Shown here: positions 44,243 to 53,575 of the stretch, one piece after another
Numbering within the stretch: the stretch's first letter is position 1
Layout: every line of letters begins with the position of its first letter
NCBI GenBank assembly: GCA_910585765.1
Contig: CAJUES010000016.1
Span: forward strand, 1-62,059
Length of the DNA: 62,059 nt
DNA from: an uncultured Lachnospiraceae bacterium
GTDB lineage: Bacteria > Bacillota > Clostridia > Lachnospirales > Lachnospiraceae
Reading direction: 5' to 3'
Position numbers and translations under genes: made by a program
Notes under the pieces: generated by a model
What the model saw: the letters and a program-made list of their open reading frames with translations, nothing else
What the model was told of the DNA's origin: nothing
Databases searched by the model: none

Positions 44243-44326
44243 GTGCGCAGGGGCGCGTAAGGAAATTAGCAGCAGAAGCTGCACGCGCCCCGCGCGGCGA
44301 GCAGGAAACGTCTTTCCTGCTCGATT
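44243..44326 (+). ncRNA. Structured element, copy 2 (candidate RNA motif)
   Basis: Starting GTGCGCAG directly after a terminator, it has a 9-bp stem GGGGCGCGT (44250-44258) with ACGCGCCCC (44283-44291). This encloses the hairpin GCAGC-AGAA-GCTGC (44269-44282). CGCGCGG and a second stem CGAGCAGGAAA with TTTCCTGCTCG (about 44298-44323) follow, then GATTG. It matches copy 1 at 28741-28828 in layout and linkers but not in stem sequence. Confidence 0.6.
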
Positions 44327-44378
44327 GAACACGGGCGCGTAAAGGAAGGATGTCAGCAGCGAAAGGCAGGTTCTATAT

Positions 44379-45356
44379 ATGAAGTGGAAGAAGTTTACGA
44401 TCAAGACAATTACCGACGCGGAGGATATCATTATCAGCACCCTCTATGATATCGGTCTGGAGGGGGCGCAGATCGAGGATAAGATACCGCTGACGCCGCT
44501 TGAAAAGGAGCAGATGTTTGTGGACATCCTGCCTGATGCACCGGAGGATGACGGGATCGCGTACCTGAGTTTCTTCGTGGAGGAGCGCGACGGCGATCCG
44601 GTTGACGCCGACGGGATGGTTCTGCGCATCAAACAGGAACTCAGTGACTTGCGCAATTTTATGGATGTCGGCGAGGGGACTGTCATGGTCTCGGAGACGG
44701 AGGACATCGACTGGATCAATAACTGGAAACAGTTCTTTCACCAGTTTTATATCGACGACCTGCTAGTGATACCGTCGTGGGAGGAGGTCCGGCCTGAGGA
44801 CAGGGACAAGAAGATCCTGCACATCGATCCCGGGACGGCATTCGGCACGGGGATGCATGAGACGACACAGCTGTGTATCAGGCAGCTCAAAAAGTATATC
44901 ACGCCCGAGACGGAGCTGCTCGACGTGGGGACGGGGAGCGGCATTCTCGCCATCATTTCGCTGATGTACGGCATCAGACATGCATTCGGCACGGATCTTG
45001 ATCCCTGCGCGGTGGAGGCAGTGCGGGAAAATATGGAGGCGAACCATATCGCGCCCGAATGCTTTGAGATGATGATCGGGAACATCATCTCGGACAGGGC
45101 AGTGCAGGACAGAGCCGGCTATGCAAAATATGATATCGTTGTCGCCAATATCCTGGCGGATGTGCTCGTGTCCCTGACGCCTGTGATCGTAAACCAACTC
45201 AAGCCGGGCGGCGTGTACATTACTTCCGGGATCATAGACAACAAGGAGCAGACTGTGTGCGATGCGGTGGAAGCAGCCGGGCTTGAGGTCGTCGAAGTGA
45301 CCCGCCAGGGGGAGTGGGTGAGTGTCACGGCGCGCAGGAAGTGCGGCATTTCATAA
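44379..45356 (+). CDS. prmA: Ribosomal protein L11 methyltransferase
   Basis: A 325-residue enzyme that methylates ribosomal protein L11. The N-terminal substrate-binding domain (1-110) precedes a SAM-binding fold with HIDPGTAFGTGMHETT, LLDVGTGSGILAI and the catalytic-loop VVANILADVL. Position after dnaJ and before rsmE is the usual one in Firmicutes. The leader is 130 bases and contains the structured element. Confidence 0.95.
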   Translation: MKWKKFTIKTITDAEDIIISTLYDIGLEGAQIEDKIPLTPLEKEQMFVDILPDAPEDDGIAYLSFFVEERDGDPVDADGMVLRIKQELSDLRNFMDVGEGTVMVSETEDIDWINNWKQFFHQFYIDDLLVIPSWEEVRPEDRDKKILHIDPGTAFGTGMHETTQLCIRQLKKYITPETELLDVGTGSGILAIISLMYGIRHAFGTDLDPCAVEAVRENMEANHIAPECFEMMIGNIISDRAVQDRAGYAKYDIVVANILADVLVSLTPVIVNQLKPGGVYITSGIIDNKEQTVCDAVEAAGLEVVEVTRQGEWVSVTARRKCGIS

Positions 45357-45383
45357 AACAGATTGAGTAGAGGAAGTCGTCAT

Positions 45384-46142
45384 ATGCATCATTTTTTTGT
45401 AGAGCCCTCCCGGATTTCTGACAGGAGTGTCGTGATCACCGGGGAAGATGTCAACCATATCAGGAATGTGCTCCGGTTAAAAGCCGGCGATGAGATCAGC
45501 GTCAGCAACGGTGTCGACGGCAGGGAGTACAGGTGCGGTATCGAGGAGATCAGTGACACACAGGTTGTGTGCACACTGCGCTTTGTGAAGGAGGACGGTG
45601 TGGAGCTGCCCGCCAGAGTCTGCCTGTTCCAGGGTCTGCCCAAGGGGGACAAGATGGAGTTTGTGATCCAGAAGATGGTGGAGCTCGGCGTGTGCGAGAT
45701 CATCCCGGTAGCCATGAAACGGTGCGTGGTGAAGCTCGACGACAAAAAGGCGGAGGCGAAGAGGGCGCGCTGGCAGGGGATCGCGGAGGCAGCCGCCAAA
45801 CAGAGCAGACGCGGCGTCGTGCCGAGAGTGCGGGAGGTCATGAGCTATCGGCAGGCGCTGGAGTACGCGGAAAATATGGATGTCAGGCTGGTTCCCTACG
45901 AGATGGAGGAGCTGATGGACGGGGCGTCAGGCATGGCGGGGACGAGACAGGTCATCGATCACATAGAGCCGGGGCAGTCTGTCGCCGTGTTTATCGGTCC
46001 GGAGGGCGGTTTTGAGGAGGACGAGATCTTGTCAGCCGTCGGCTGCGGCATGAAGCCGATCACGCTGGGCAGGCGGATCCTGCGCACGGAGACCGCGGGG
46101 ATGACCGTTATGGCGTGGATCATGTACCGGCTGGAATCGTAG
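45384..46142 (+). CDS. rsmE: 16S rRNA (uracil1498-N3)-methyltransferase
   Basis: A 252-residue SPOUT-family enzyme. The N-terminal PUA-like domain has HHFFVEPSRI and HIRNVLRLKAGDEI; the knotted C-terminal domain has FIGPEGGFEEDEI and LGRRILRTETAG, the SAM site. ATG 45384 is chosen because AGAGGAAG precedes it; the upstream in-frame start at 45363 does not fit the family N-terminus. Confidence 0.95.
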   Translation: MHHFFVEPSRISDRSVVITGEDVNHIRNVLRLKAGDEISVSNGVDGREYRCGIEEISDTQVVCTLRFVKEDGVELPARVCLFQGLPKGDKMEFVIQKMVELGVCEIIPVAMKRCVVKLDDKKAEAKRARWQGIAEAAAKQSRRGVVPRVREVMSYRQALEYAENMDVRLVPYEMEELMDGASGMAGTRQVIDHIEPGQSVAVFIGPEGGFEEDEILSAVGCGMKPITLGRRILRTETAGMTVMAWIMYRLES

Positions 46143-46166
46143 CGTTTTCGTTTATTTCAGGAGGAA

Positions 46167-46229
46167 ATGGATGTTGTGGAACGCAACTGCGCACAAAATC
46201 CCAAAAGAGCGCATATTTATAGTATATGA
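46167..46229 (+). CDS. Possible 20-residue leader peptide upstream of nifS
   Basis: A 20-codon frame lies in the 158-bp gap between rsmE and nifS. It begins at ATG 46167 just behind AGGAGGAA and stops at 46227-46229. The ribosome site is strong though very close (3 bases). The peptide contains one Cys and no obvious run of a single amino acid, so attenuation control is not evident. It could be chance. Confidence 0.25.
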   Translation: MDVVERNCAQNPKRAHIYSI

Positions 46230-46300
46230 TTACTGTTCCGGGGTTAGACATATTTTCGTCGGCCTGGAATAGAGACAAAATACGTTTGAAGGTGTGAAAT

Positions 46301-47458
46301 ATGATGGAAGTTTATCTTGACAACTCGGCGACAACGAAATGTCTGCCGGAGGTCGCATCGCTCATGACACATATTCTGTGTGAGGAATACGGAAATCCCT
46401 CAAGCATGCACAGGAAGGGTGTGGAGAGCGAAAAATATGTGCGCTACGCCAAAGAAGTCATCGCAAAATGCATGAAAGTACAGGAAAAGGAAATACTCTT
46501 TACATCGGGCGGGACAGAGGCGGACAATATCGCACTGATCGGCGCGGCGTATGCAAACTGCCGGGCGGGCAGACATATCATAACGACCAGGATCGAGCAT
46601 CCGGCGGTATTGCAGACCTGTGCCCACCTGGAGGAGCAGGGATTTGTGGTGACATATCTGCCGGTGGATCCAAACGGAGTCATCCGTCTGCAGGATCTCG
46701 AGAAGGCGATGACGAAGAATACCATCCTGGTATCGATCATGCACACGAACAACGAGGTGGGATCCGTGCAGCCGATCGAACAGGCAGGAGAGCTGATCAG
46801 GCGCATGAACCCCAACACGCTGTTTCATGTGGATGCGGTTCAGGGCTTTGGTAAGTTCAGGATCTACCCGAAACGCATGCACATCGACCTGCTGTCCGTG
46901 AGTGCCCACAAGATCCACGGCCCCAAGGGTGTCGGATTCCTGTACATGGACGAGAAGGCGAAGGTGCGCCCGATCATCTTTGGCGGCGGACAGCAGAGAG
47001 GGATGCGCTCGGGCACGGAGAATGTGCCGGGGATCGCAGGCATGGCGAAGGCTGTCGAGGAGATCTTTGTGGATTTTGAGCCGAAAGTCAATTATCTGTA
47101 CGGCATAAAGGAACGCTTTGTCAAGGGTGTGGGCGCCATCGAGGGCATCCGGCTCAACGGTCCGGTGGGACGGGACGGCGCACCGCATGTGGTCAGCGTC
47201 TCCATACAGGGCATCCGCAGCGAAGTGATGCTGCACGCGCTCGAGGATAAGGGGATCTACGTGTCGGCAGGCAGTGCATGCTCGTCCAACAGACCGTCGG
47301 TGTCGGCGACATTGAAGGCGATCGGCGTTGAGAAGCAGTATCTGGACTCCACGCTGCGGTTCAGCTTTAGCCTGTATACGACGGAGGCAGAGATCGACTA
47401 TACGATAAAATGTATGAGTGAGCTGATACCGATGCTCAGACATTACACCAGGAAATAG
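46301..47458 (+). CDS. Cysteine desulfurase (partner of ThiI)
   Basis: A 385-residue PLP enzyme taking sulfur from cysteine. The PLP lysine is in SVSAHKIHGPKG, the cofactor His in EHPAV, and the persulfide Cys in SAGSACSSNRPSVS. It belongs to the NifS/IscS group, and direct linkage to thiI indicates that it feeds tRNA 4-thiouridine synthesis, as NifZ does in Bacillus subtilis. ATG 46301 or 46304 starts it behind GAAGGTG. Confidence 0.93.
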   Translation: MMEVYLDNSATTKCLPEVASLMTHILCEEYGNPSSMHRKGVESEKYVRYAKEVIAKCMKVQEKEILFTSGGTEADNIALIGAAYANCRAGRHIITTRIEHPAVLQTCAHLEEQGFVVTYLPVDPNGVIRLQDLEKAMTKNTILVSIMHTNNEVGSVQPIEQAGELIRRMNPNTLFHVDAVQGFGKFRIYPKRMHIDLLSVSAHKIHGPKGVGFLYMDEKAKVRPIIFGGGQQRGMRSGTENVPGIAGMAKAVEEIFVDFEPKVNYLYGIKERFVKGVGAIEGIRLNGPVGRDGAPHVVSVSIQGIRSEVMLHALEDKGIYVSAGSACSSNRPSVSATLKAIGVEKQYLDSTLRFSFSLYTTEAEIDYTIKCMSELIPMLRHYTRK

Positions 47459-47547
47459 GGGCGGAAAGCGCATCGGGGCGACCTGATCGGCTGTTCGCCG
47501 GGCAGTCTGCCGCAGTCCGGCAGACTTGCAGACAAGGAGAAAGGGAT

Positions 47548-48735
47548 ATGTACAGATCATTTTTAATAAAGTACGCAGAGATTGGCGTGAAGGGGAAGAA
47601 CCGGTATCTGTTCGAGGACAGATTGTGCGACCAGATACGGTACGCGCTGACGCGCTGCGAGGGCGCATTTGAAGTGACGAAGTCGCAGGGGCGGATCTTT
47701 GTCAATGCGCTCTCGGAATTTGACTACGAGGAGACAGTGGAGAATCTAAGGACGGTGTTTGGCGTCACAGGCATCTGCCCGGTGGTGCACGTGGAGGACG
47801 AAGGCTTCGAGAAGCTCTGCCAGGATGTTGCCGGCTATATCGACCGGGTGTACCCGGACAAGAATTTTTCATTCAAGGTCGAGGCGCGCAGGGCAAGAAA
47901 AAACTATCCGAAAAATTCCATGGAGATCAACTGTGATATCGGGGAGGCGCTGTTAAATGCGTTTCCGGGACTGCGGGTCGACGTGCACAAGCCGGACGTG
48001 ATGCTGCGCATCGAGGTGCGGGAAAAGATCTATATCTACTCGACGGTCATCCCGGGACCGGGAGGGCTTCCCGTCGGGACGAACGGGAAAGGAATGCTGC
48101 TCTTGTCGGGCGGCATCGATTCCCCGGTGGCAGGCTATATGATCGCAAAGCGCGGCGTCAAGCTCGATGCAGTGTATTTTAGTGCGCCGCCGTACACGAG
48201 CGGGCGCGCCACACAGAAAGTGCTCGACCTGGCAAAGACCATATCCAGATACAGCGGGCCGATCGATCTGCACATCATCAATTTTACGGATATCCAGCTG
48301 TACATTTACGATCAGTGCCCGCACGATGAGCTGACGATCATCATGCGGCGGTATATGATGCGCATAGCGGAGGAGATCGCAAAGAAGAGCGGCTGTCTGG
48401 GACTGATCACAGGGGAGAGCATCGGGCAGGTTGCCTCGCAGACGATGCAGTCCCTCATGGCTACGAACGATGTGTGTACCATGCCGGTCTACAGGCCGCT
48501 CATCGGTTTTGACAAGCAGGAGATCGTGGAGATCTCGGAGAAGATCGATACATACGAGACTTCGATCCAGCCCTACGAGGATTGCTGCACGATCTTCGTG
48601 GCAAAGCATCCGGTGACAAAACCGAATCTCAATGTGATACGGATCCATGAGCGGAATCTCGATGAAAAGATTGATGAGCTGATGCGGACAGCGCTGGAGA
48701 CGGACGAAGTGGTGGAGATCGCCTATGAACATTGA
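47548..48735 (+). CDS. thiI: tRNA 4-thiouridine synthase ThiI
   Basis: A 395-residue enzyme that makes 4-thiouridine at tRNA position 8. A ferredoxin-like and THUMP region (1-165) precedes the PP-loop ATPase with the motif LLSGGIDSPVAGYM. No C-terminal rhodanese domain is present, so as in Bacillus it needs the dedicated desulfurase encoded upstream. AAGGAGAAAGG precedes ATG 47548. Confidence 0.96.
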   Translation: MYRSFLIKYAEIGVKGKNRYLFEDRLCDQIRYALTRCEGAFEVTKSQGRIFVNALSEFDYEETVENLRTVFGVTGICPVVHVEDEGFEKLCQDVAGYIDRVYPDKNFSFKVEARRARKNYPKNSMEINCDIGEALLNAFPGLRVDVHKPDVMLRIEVREKIYIYSTVIPGPGGLPVGTNGKGMLLLSGGIDSPVAGYMIAKRGVKLDAVYFSAPPYTSGRATQKVLDLAKTISRYSGPIDLHIINFTDIQLYIYDQCPHDELTIIMRRYMMRIAEEIAKKSGCLGLITGESIGQVASQTMQSLMATNDVCTMPVYRPLIGFDKQEIVEISEKIDTYETSIQPYEDCCTIFVAKHPVTKPNLNVIRIHERNLDEKIDELMRTALETDEVVEIAYEH

Positions 48736-48745
48736 GCAAAACAAA

Positions 48746-48769
48746 ACCGGGTACTTGTAAGTACCCGGT
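48746..48769 (-). terminator. Terminator, probably of the HPr-like gene
   Basis: ACCGGGTACTT and AAGTACCCGGT are perfect reverse complements. The T-rich tail lies on the minus strand (TTTTGTTTT), so it works best for the minus-strand gene at 48853; it also caps thiI on the plus strand, without a T-run. Confidence 0.65.
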
Positions 48770-48852
48770 AAATGTTCAACTCGCCTGATATTCAGGTTTT
48801 GTATCTGAGCTATGCGGACAAGATATCAGTATGTATCACTGCTGTGTGGATA

Positions 48853-49083
48853 CTATACTAAATAAGGCTTCAATATCTCCATAACCTCATCAACACCGCT
48901 TTCAGCATGAATATTCAGATCGATGGGCTTAGATAAATCTAAGCTGAAGATACCCATGATGGACTTTGCATCTATGACGTATCTGCCTGAAACAAGGTCA
49001 AAATCGAAATCGAACTTTGTGATATCGTTAACGAAAGATTTTACCTTATCAATAGAGTTTAAAGAAATCTGAACTGTTTTCAT
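48853..49083 (-). CDS. HPr-like protein without the catalytic histidine
   Basis: A 76-residue protein with the HPr fold. The regulatory serine is kept in AKSIMGIFSLDL (Ser41, equivalent to Ser46). The phosphocarrier motif GLHARPAA is absent; residues 10-17 read SIDKVKSF with no His. It therefore cannot carry sugar-system phosphate. By analogy with Crh of Bacillus it may act in regulation through the serine, if an HPr kinase recognises it. ATG at 49083 has AAGGAGG ahead; an upstream in-frame start is less likely. Confidence 0.85.
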   Translation of the reverse strand: MKTVQISLNSIDKVKSFVNDITKFDFDFDLVSGRYVIDAKSIMGIFSLDLSKPIDLNIHAESGVDEVMEILKPYLV

Positions 49084-49258
49084 TCTGAATACCTCCTTTA
49101 TTTTACCTTCCATTTAATAATAAAGGTAATCAGCGGAAAAGTCAACAAGAGACCGAAAACAGTTGTAATGAAAATTGCCGAAAATAAAGAAAAAATATGT
49201 ACAAATTGACTTTCTGATTCACAGATATCACAGGAATCGGGCATCGATGAAAGGATAA

Positions 49259-50575
49259 ATGGGCAAAATGAGAACAGTGGCATACCATAATCTTGGCTGC
49301 AAGGTAAATTCATACGAGATGGACGCCATGCTGCAGGCACTGCGGCAAAAGGGCTACCAGATCGTGCCGTTTGACGAAAAGGCAGACATCTACATAGTCA
49401 ACACCTGCACCGTGACCAACATAGCAGACAGAAAGAGCAGGCAGATGCTCCACAGGGCAAAAAAGACGAATCCCGAGGGGCTTGTCGTGGCGGTCGGCTG
49501 CTATGTGCAGACTGACACGGAGGCGGTGGAGGCGGACACTGCTGTGGATCTGCTGATCGGGAACAACCGGAAGAAGGATCTGGTCGAGATCCTTGAGAGC
49601 TACCTGGACGGAGTGGTGCGGGAGAGCGTGATCGATATCAGCCACACGGCGGAGTACGAGGAGATGCGGCTTGTGTCGACGACAGAGCACACCCGCGCCT
49701 ACATCAAGATACAGGACGGATGCAACCAGTTCTGTACGTACTGCATGATCCCCTACGCGAGAGGGCGCGTCAGGAGCCGCCGCCGGCAGGATGTGCTCGA
49801 CGAGATCAGGGGACTGGTGTCGGCAGGGTACAAGGAATTCGTGCTGACGGGAATACATATCAGTTCCTACGGTATGGATCTTGGTATGAGCCTGCTCGAT
49901 CTCGTGCAGGCGATCGACAAAGTTGAGGGTGTGGAGCGCATCCGCCTGGGTTCGCTCGAGCCGCGGATCGTCACAAAAGCGTTTGCGGACAGCCTGGCGG
50001 GACTTGCGCACATCTGCCCGCATTTTCATCTGTCGCTCCAGAGCGGCTGCGAGACCGTGTTGCAGCGCATGAACCGCCGCTATACGCCGGCGCAGTATTT
50101 AGACGGGGTTCGTTTTTTGCGCGGAGCGTTTGCGCACCCGGCGATCACCACGGATGTGATCGTGGGATTTCCCGGGGAGACGCAGGAGGAGTTTGAGGCA
50201 TGCAGACAGTTTGTGGAGGAGGCGGATTTTTATGAGATGCACATCTTTAAGTACTCGAGGCGCAGGGGAACAAAGGCGGCAGCGATGCCGGGGCAGGTGG
50301 ATGAGACGGTAAAGACCACAAGGAGCAGTGTGCTGCAGTCCATCGAGAGGCGGGCATCAAAGCGCTTCCGGTCGTATTATGTCGGTCAGGATGTGGAGGT
50401 GCTGTTCGAGGAAAAGAAAGAGATCATGGGAAGAGAATACTGGCTGGGGCACACAGGAGAGTATGTGAAGGTGGCTGTTTCAGAACAGGGCAGGGTGCTT
50501 GAGAATCAGCTGCTCACCGGGAAGATCACGGGATTTCTCGAGGATGAGATCCTGCTCATGGAGCCCTTTATATAG
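49259..50575 (+). CDS. mtaB: tRNA (t6A37) methylthiotransferase MtaB
   Basis: A 438-residue radical-SAM enzyme adding methylthio to t6A37 of tRNA. The N-terminal domain has YHNLGCKVNSYE and the cysteines of VNTCTVT and AVGCYVQ (first 4Fe-4S cluster). The radical-SAM triad is Cys155, Cys159 and Cys162 in CNQFCTYC. A TRAM domain closes the protein. NLGCKVN distinguishes MtaB from MiaB. ATG 49259 is used; ATG 49268 is an alternative. Confidence 0.95.
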   Translation: MGKMRTVAYHNLGCKVNSYEMDAMLQALRQKGYQIVPFDEKADIYIVNTCTVTNIADRKSRQMLHRAKKTNPEGLVVAVGCYVQTDTEAVEADTAVDLLIGNNRKKDLVEILESYLDGVVRESVIDISHTAEYEEMRLVSTTEHTRAYIKIQDGCNQFCTYCMIPYARGRVRSRRRQDVLDEIRGLVSAGYKEFVLTGIHISSYGMDLGMSLLDLVQAIDKVEGVERIRLGSLEPRIVTKAFADSLAGLAHICPHFHLSLQSGCETVLQRMNRRYTPAQYLDGVRFLRGAFAHPAITTDVIVGFPGETQEEFEACRQFVEEADFYEMHIFKYSRRRGTKAAAMPGQVDETVKTTRSSVLQSIERRASKRFRSYYVGQDVEVLFEEKKEIMGREYWLGHTGEYVKVAVSEQGRVLENQLLTGKITGFLEDEILLMEPFI

Positions 50576-50603
50576 TATTCATATAGTTTTCGCGCTGTAA
50601 CTC

Positions 50604-50632
50604 TTGAATTTTGTACTGAATTAAGTTATGAT
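50604..50632 (+). promoter_or_regulatory. Promoter of the ireB operon
   Basis: TTGAAT (50604-50609) and TATGAT (50627-50632) are 17 bases apart, 87 bases before the ireB start. Confidence 0.75.
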
Positions 50633-50718
50633 ATGTATAACAATGCAAAAGGAGAATGTATCGGTGACTTGCAGGGACTGCAGATATGTTTTGTTCATCG
50701 ATTGGAAGGGGCATAGGA

Positions 50719-51006
50719 ATGGAAGATTTGACTCGCACACAATTCATACAGTTAACACCGGAGAATCTCGGAGATACCGCTTCGGTCAATGACGTGATCG
50801 CTTCTGTCTATGCTGCCCTTACAGAGAAGGGGTACAATCCGGTGAATCAGATCGTCGGCTATATCATGTCGGGGGATCCTACATACATCACCAGCCACAA
50901 GGGGGCGCGCGCCATGATCATGAAAGTGGAGCGGGACGAGCTTGTGGAGGAGATGTTAAAGTCCTATATCTACAATGCAGGCTGGAACAGGATCGGAAGA
51001 TTTTAG
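50719..51006 (+). CDS. ireB: IreB family regulatory phosphoprotein
   Basis: A 95-residue protein of the IreB (UPF0297) family. VYAALTEKGYNPVNQIVGYIMSGDPTYI and KVERDELVEEMLKSYI are the family hallmarks. In enterococci IreB is phosphorylated on Thr by the PASTA kinase IreK and affects wall-antibiotic tolerance. A Thr-rich N-terminus (LTRTQFIQLT) is present here. ATG 50719 follows GAAGGGG. The three-gene set with yqgF and DUF1292 is conserved in Firmicutes. Confidence 0.93.
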   Translation: MEDLTRTQFIQLTPENLGDTASVNDVIASVYAALTEKGYNPVNQIVGYIMSGDPTYITSHKGARAMIMKVERDELVEEMLKSYIYNAGWNRIGRF

Positions 51007-51044
51007 ACATCTGAGCAGTAATTTTGGACATTATGGAGAGATAC

Positions 51045-51488
51045 ATGAGGAAAATGGGACTTGACTTTGGGGCAAAGACAGTGGGGGTGGCGATCAGCGA
51101 TCCGCTGCTTATCACAGCCCAGGGAATTGAGATTGTACGCAGAAAGTCTGAGAGCAAGCTTCGTCAGACACTGGCAAGGATCGAGGAATTGATCGTGGAG
51201 TACGAGGTAGACGAGATCGTGCTCGGCTATCCGAAGAATATGAACGACACAGAGGGAGAGCGGGCGGAGAAGACACTTGCTTTCAAGGAAATGCTGGAGA
51301 GAAGAACAGGGCTTTGCGTGGAACTGTGGGATGAGCGACTGACCACGGTGGCAGCAGATAAAGCGATGATGGAAGCCGGTATAAGACGTGAGGAGCGCAG
51401 GGAACACGTTGACAGGATAGCGGCGGTTTTTATTTTGCAGGGGTATTTGGACTATCTCAAAAATAAGGAAGGGTATGGAACACAATAA
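51045..51488 (+). CDS. yqgF: Holliday junction resolvase-like YqgF
   Basis: A 147-residue RNase-H-fold protein (also called RuvX). MGLDFGAKTVGVAISD provides the first catalytic Asp, VLGYPKNMN the second block, and WDERLTT the third. It is implicated in pre-16S rRNA maturation. ATG 51045 is preferred because the family begins MRxMGLDxG; GGAGAG is close ahead. The stop overlaps the next gene's start. Confidence 0.93.
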   Translation: MRKMGLDFGAKTVGVAISDPLLITAQGIEIVRRKSESKLRQTLARIEELIVEYEVDEIVLGYPKNMNDTEGERAEKTLAFKEMLERRTGLCVELWDERLTTVAADKAMMEAGIRREERREHVDRIAAVFILQGYLDYLKNKEGYGTQ

Positions 51489-51748
51489 TGGAAAAAATAA
51501 CCTTTAAGCCTGATGGGGAGAAAACTGAGGTGGATTTTTATGTGCTGGAGCAGACGACCATCGGCGGGGTGAATTATATTTTGGTAACAGATGCGGAGGA
51601 AGAGGCGGATGGCGAAGCGTACATTTTGAAGGCATTTTCCGATACGGACGAGCATGAGCAGGTTTACTGCATGGTCGAGGATGATGAGGAACTTGCGGCT
51701 GTAGCGGGTGTCTTCGAAAATATGCTGGACGACATTGACCTGATTTAG
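51488..51748 (+). CDS. DUF1292 protein (YrzB-like)
   Basis: An 86-residue acidic protein of the DUF1292 family, third gene of the conserved ireB-yqgF-DUF1292 operon. VDFYVLEQTTIGGVNYILVTD and AYILKAF are the recognisable beta strands. No function is established. The start ATG overlaps the yqgF stop by one base. Confidence 0.9.
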   Translation: MEKITFKPDGEKTEVDFYVLEQTTIGGVNYILVTDAEEEADGEAYILKAFSDTDEHEQVYCMVEDDEELAAVAGVFENMLDDIDLI

Positions 51749-51862
51749 ATAGACCGCACGCTTTTGGTATAGGGATTATCCTATAACGCGGCGCAGGAGC
51801 AGTGTGGAGATATCGCAAAATTTTATAAGGAAACGGATAAAAAACGTTATAGGAGGTTTATT

Positions 51863-53533
51863 TTGAAACAGAACAAACAAAATACTTCAAAGCTCAAGAT
51901 CATACCGCTGGGCGGTCTTGAGCAGATTGGGATGAACATTACTGCCTTTGAGTATGAAGACAGTATTGTTGTGGTGGACTGCGGTCTGAGTTTCCCGGCA
52001 GATGATATGCTGGGCGTCGATCTTGTGATACCGGATGTCACATATCTGAAAAATAATCAGGACAAGGTCAGGGGCTTTGTCATCACGCACGGACATGAGG
52101 ATCATATAGGGGCGCTGCCGTATGTGCTCAGGGAACTCAACGTCCCGGTGTACGCCACAAAGCTCACGATGGGGATCATCGAGAACAAGCTCACGGAGCA
52201 CAATCTGATACACAATGTGCGCAGAAAAGTAGTCAAATTCGGGCAGAATATCAATCTGGGGTGTTTCCGGATCGAGTTCATCAAGACAAACCACAGCATC
52301 GTGGACGCGGCGGCGCTCGCGATCTACTCGCCAGCCGGCATCGTGGTGCACACGGGGGACTTCAAGGTGGATTACACGCCCGTGTACGGCGATGCTATCG
52401 ATCTGCAGCGGTTTGCAGAACTTGGCAAGAAGGGCGTGCTGGCGCTGATGTGTGACAGCACCAACGCGGAGCGACCCGGGTTCACCCCGTCCGAGAAGAA
52501 GCTCGGACCTGTGTTTGACATGCTGTTTGAGGAGCACAAGAAGACGAGGATCCTCATCGCGACTTTTGCGTCCAATGTGGACAGGGTACAGCAGATCATC
52601 AACACGGCGGACAAGTTCGGCAGAAAAGTGGTGGTCGAGGGGCGGAGCATGGTCAACATCATAGAGACCGCGTCCAACCTCAACCGGATCAGCATACCGG
52701 ACAACACCCTGATCGATATAGAGCGGCTGAAAAATTATCCAAAGGACAAGACGGTCATCATCACGACCGGAAGCCAGGGGGAGAGTATGGCAGCGCTGAG
52801 CCGCATGGCGAGCGGCATGCACAAAAAGATCTCCATAGGAAAGGGCGATACGGTCATCTTCTCGTCCAACCCGATCCCGGGAAATGAGAAGGCGGTCACG
52901 AAGGTGATCAACGAGCTCTTCAAGAAGGGGGCGGATGTCATATTCCAGGACACGCACGTGTCGGGACATGCCTGCCAGGAGGAGATCAAGCTGATCTACA
53001 CGCTGACAAAACCCAGGTACGCAGTGCCAGTGCACGGAGAGTTCAAGCATTTGAAGGCGCAGGCAAAGATCGCGATCGACCTGGGGATCGACAAGGATGA
53101 TGTGTTTATCCTGCAGTCGGGCGACGTGCTGTCTCTCGACAACAACAGCGCGAGCATCACCGGAAAGGTGCCGGTGGGAGCAGTGCTCGTCGACGGTCTC
53201 GGCGTCGGGGATGTCGGCAATGTGGTGCTGCGGGACAGACAGCATCTCGCCGAGGACGGCATCCTGATCGTGGTGATGTCTCTGGACGGCGGGTCGGGAG
53301 AACTGCTCGCGGGGCCGGATATTGTCTCGCGGGGATTTGTGTATGTGAAGGAGTCGGATGAGCTGCTCGACGAGGCGCGCAAGGTGATCGAGAAGGCTGT
53401 GCTCGGCTGCCTCAAGAAAAACATCACCGACTGGGGCAAGATCAAGGGAACCATCAAGGACACGCTGAGTGACTTTGTGTGGAAGAAGACGAAGAGGCGT
53501 CCGATGATCTTACCGATCATCATGGAGATATAA
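51863..53533 (+). CDS. rnj: Ribonuclease J
   Basis: A 556-residue metallo-beta-lactamase ribonuclease with 5'-exonuclease and endonuclease activity in RNA turnover. The zinc motif is THGHEDHIGA; further ligands lie in VHTGDFKVD and VPVHGEFKHL. The beta-CASP domain contains MCDSTNAERPGFT. The start is TTG 51863 behind TAGGAGGT. Only one RNase J gene is visible in the window. Confidence 0.96.
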   Translation: MKQNKQNTSKLKIIPLGGLEQIGMNITAFEYEDSIVVVDCGLSFPADDMLGVDLVIPDVTYLKNNQDKVRGFVITHGHEDHIGALPYVLRELNVPVYATKLTMGIIENKLTEHNLIHNVRRKVVKFGQNINLGCFRIEFIKTNHSIVDAAALAIYSPAGIVVHTGDFKVDYTPVYGDAIDLQRFAELGKKGVLALMCDSTNAERPGFTPSEKKLGPVFDMLFEEHKKTRILIATFASNVDRVQQIINTADKFGRKVVVEGRSMVNIIETASNLNRISIPDNTLIDIERLKNYPKDKTVIITTGSQGESMAALSRMASGMHKKISIGKGDTVIFSSNPIPGNEKAVTKVINELFKKGADVIFQDTHVSGHACQEEIKLIYTLTKPRYAVPVHGEFKHLKAQAKIAIDLGIDKDDVFILQSGDVLSLDNNSASITGKVPVGAVLVDGLGVGDVGNVVLRDRQHLAEDGILIVVMSLDGGSGELLAGPDIVSRGFVYVKESDELLDEARKVIEKAVLGCLKKNITDWGKIKGTIKDTLSDFVWKKTKRRPMILPIIMEI

Positions 53534-53575
53534 AACTGAGACTAACCGGGCTGCTGGGACTAGGGAGGTAGGGCA

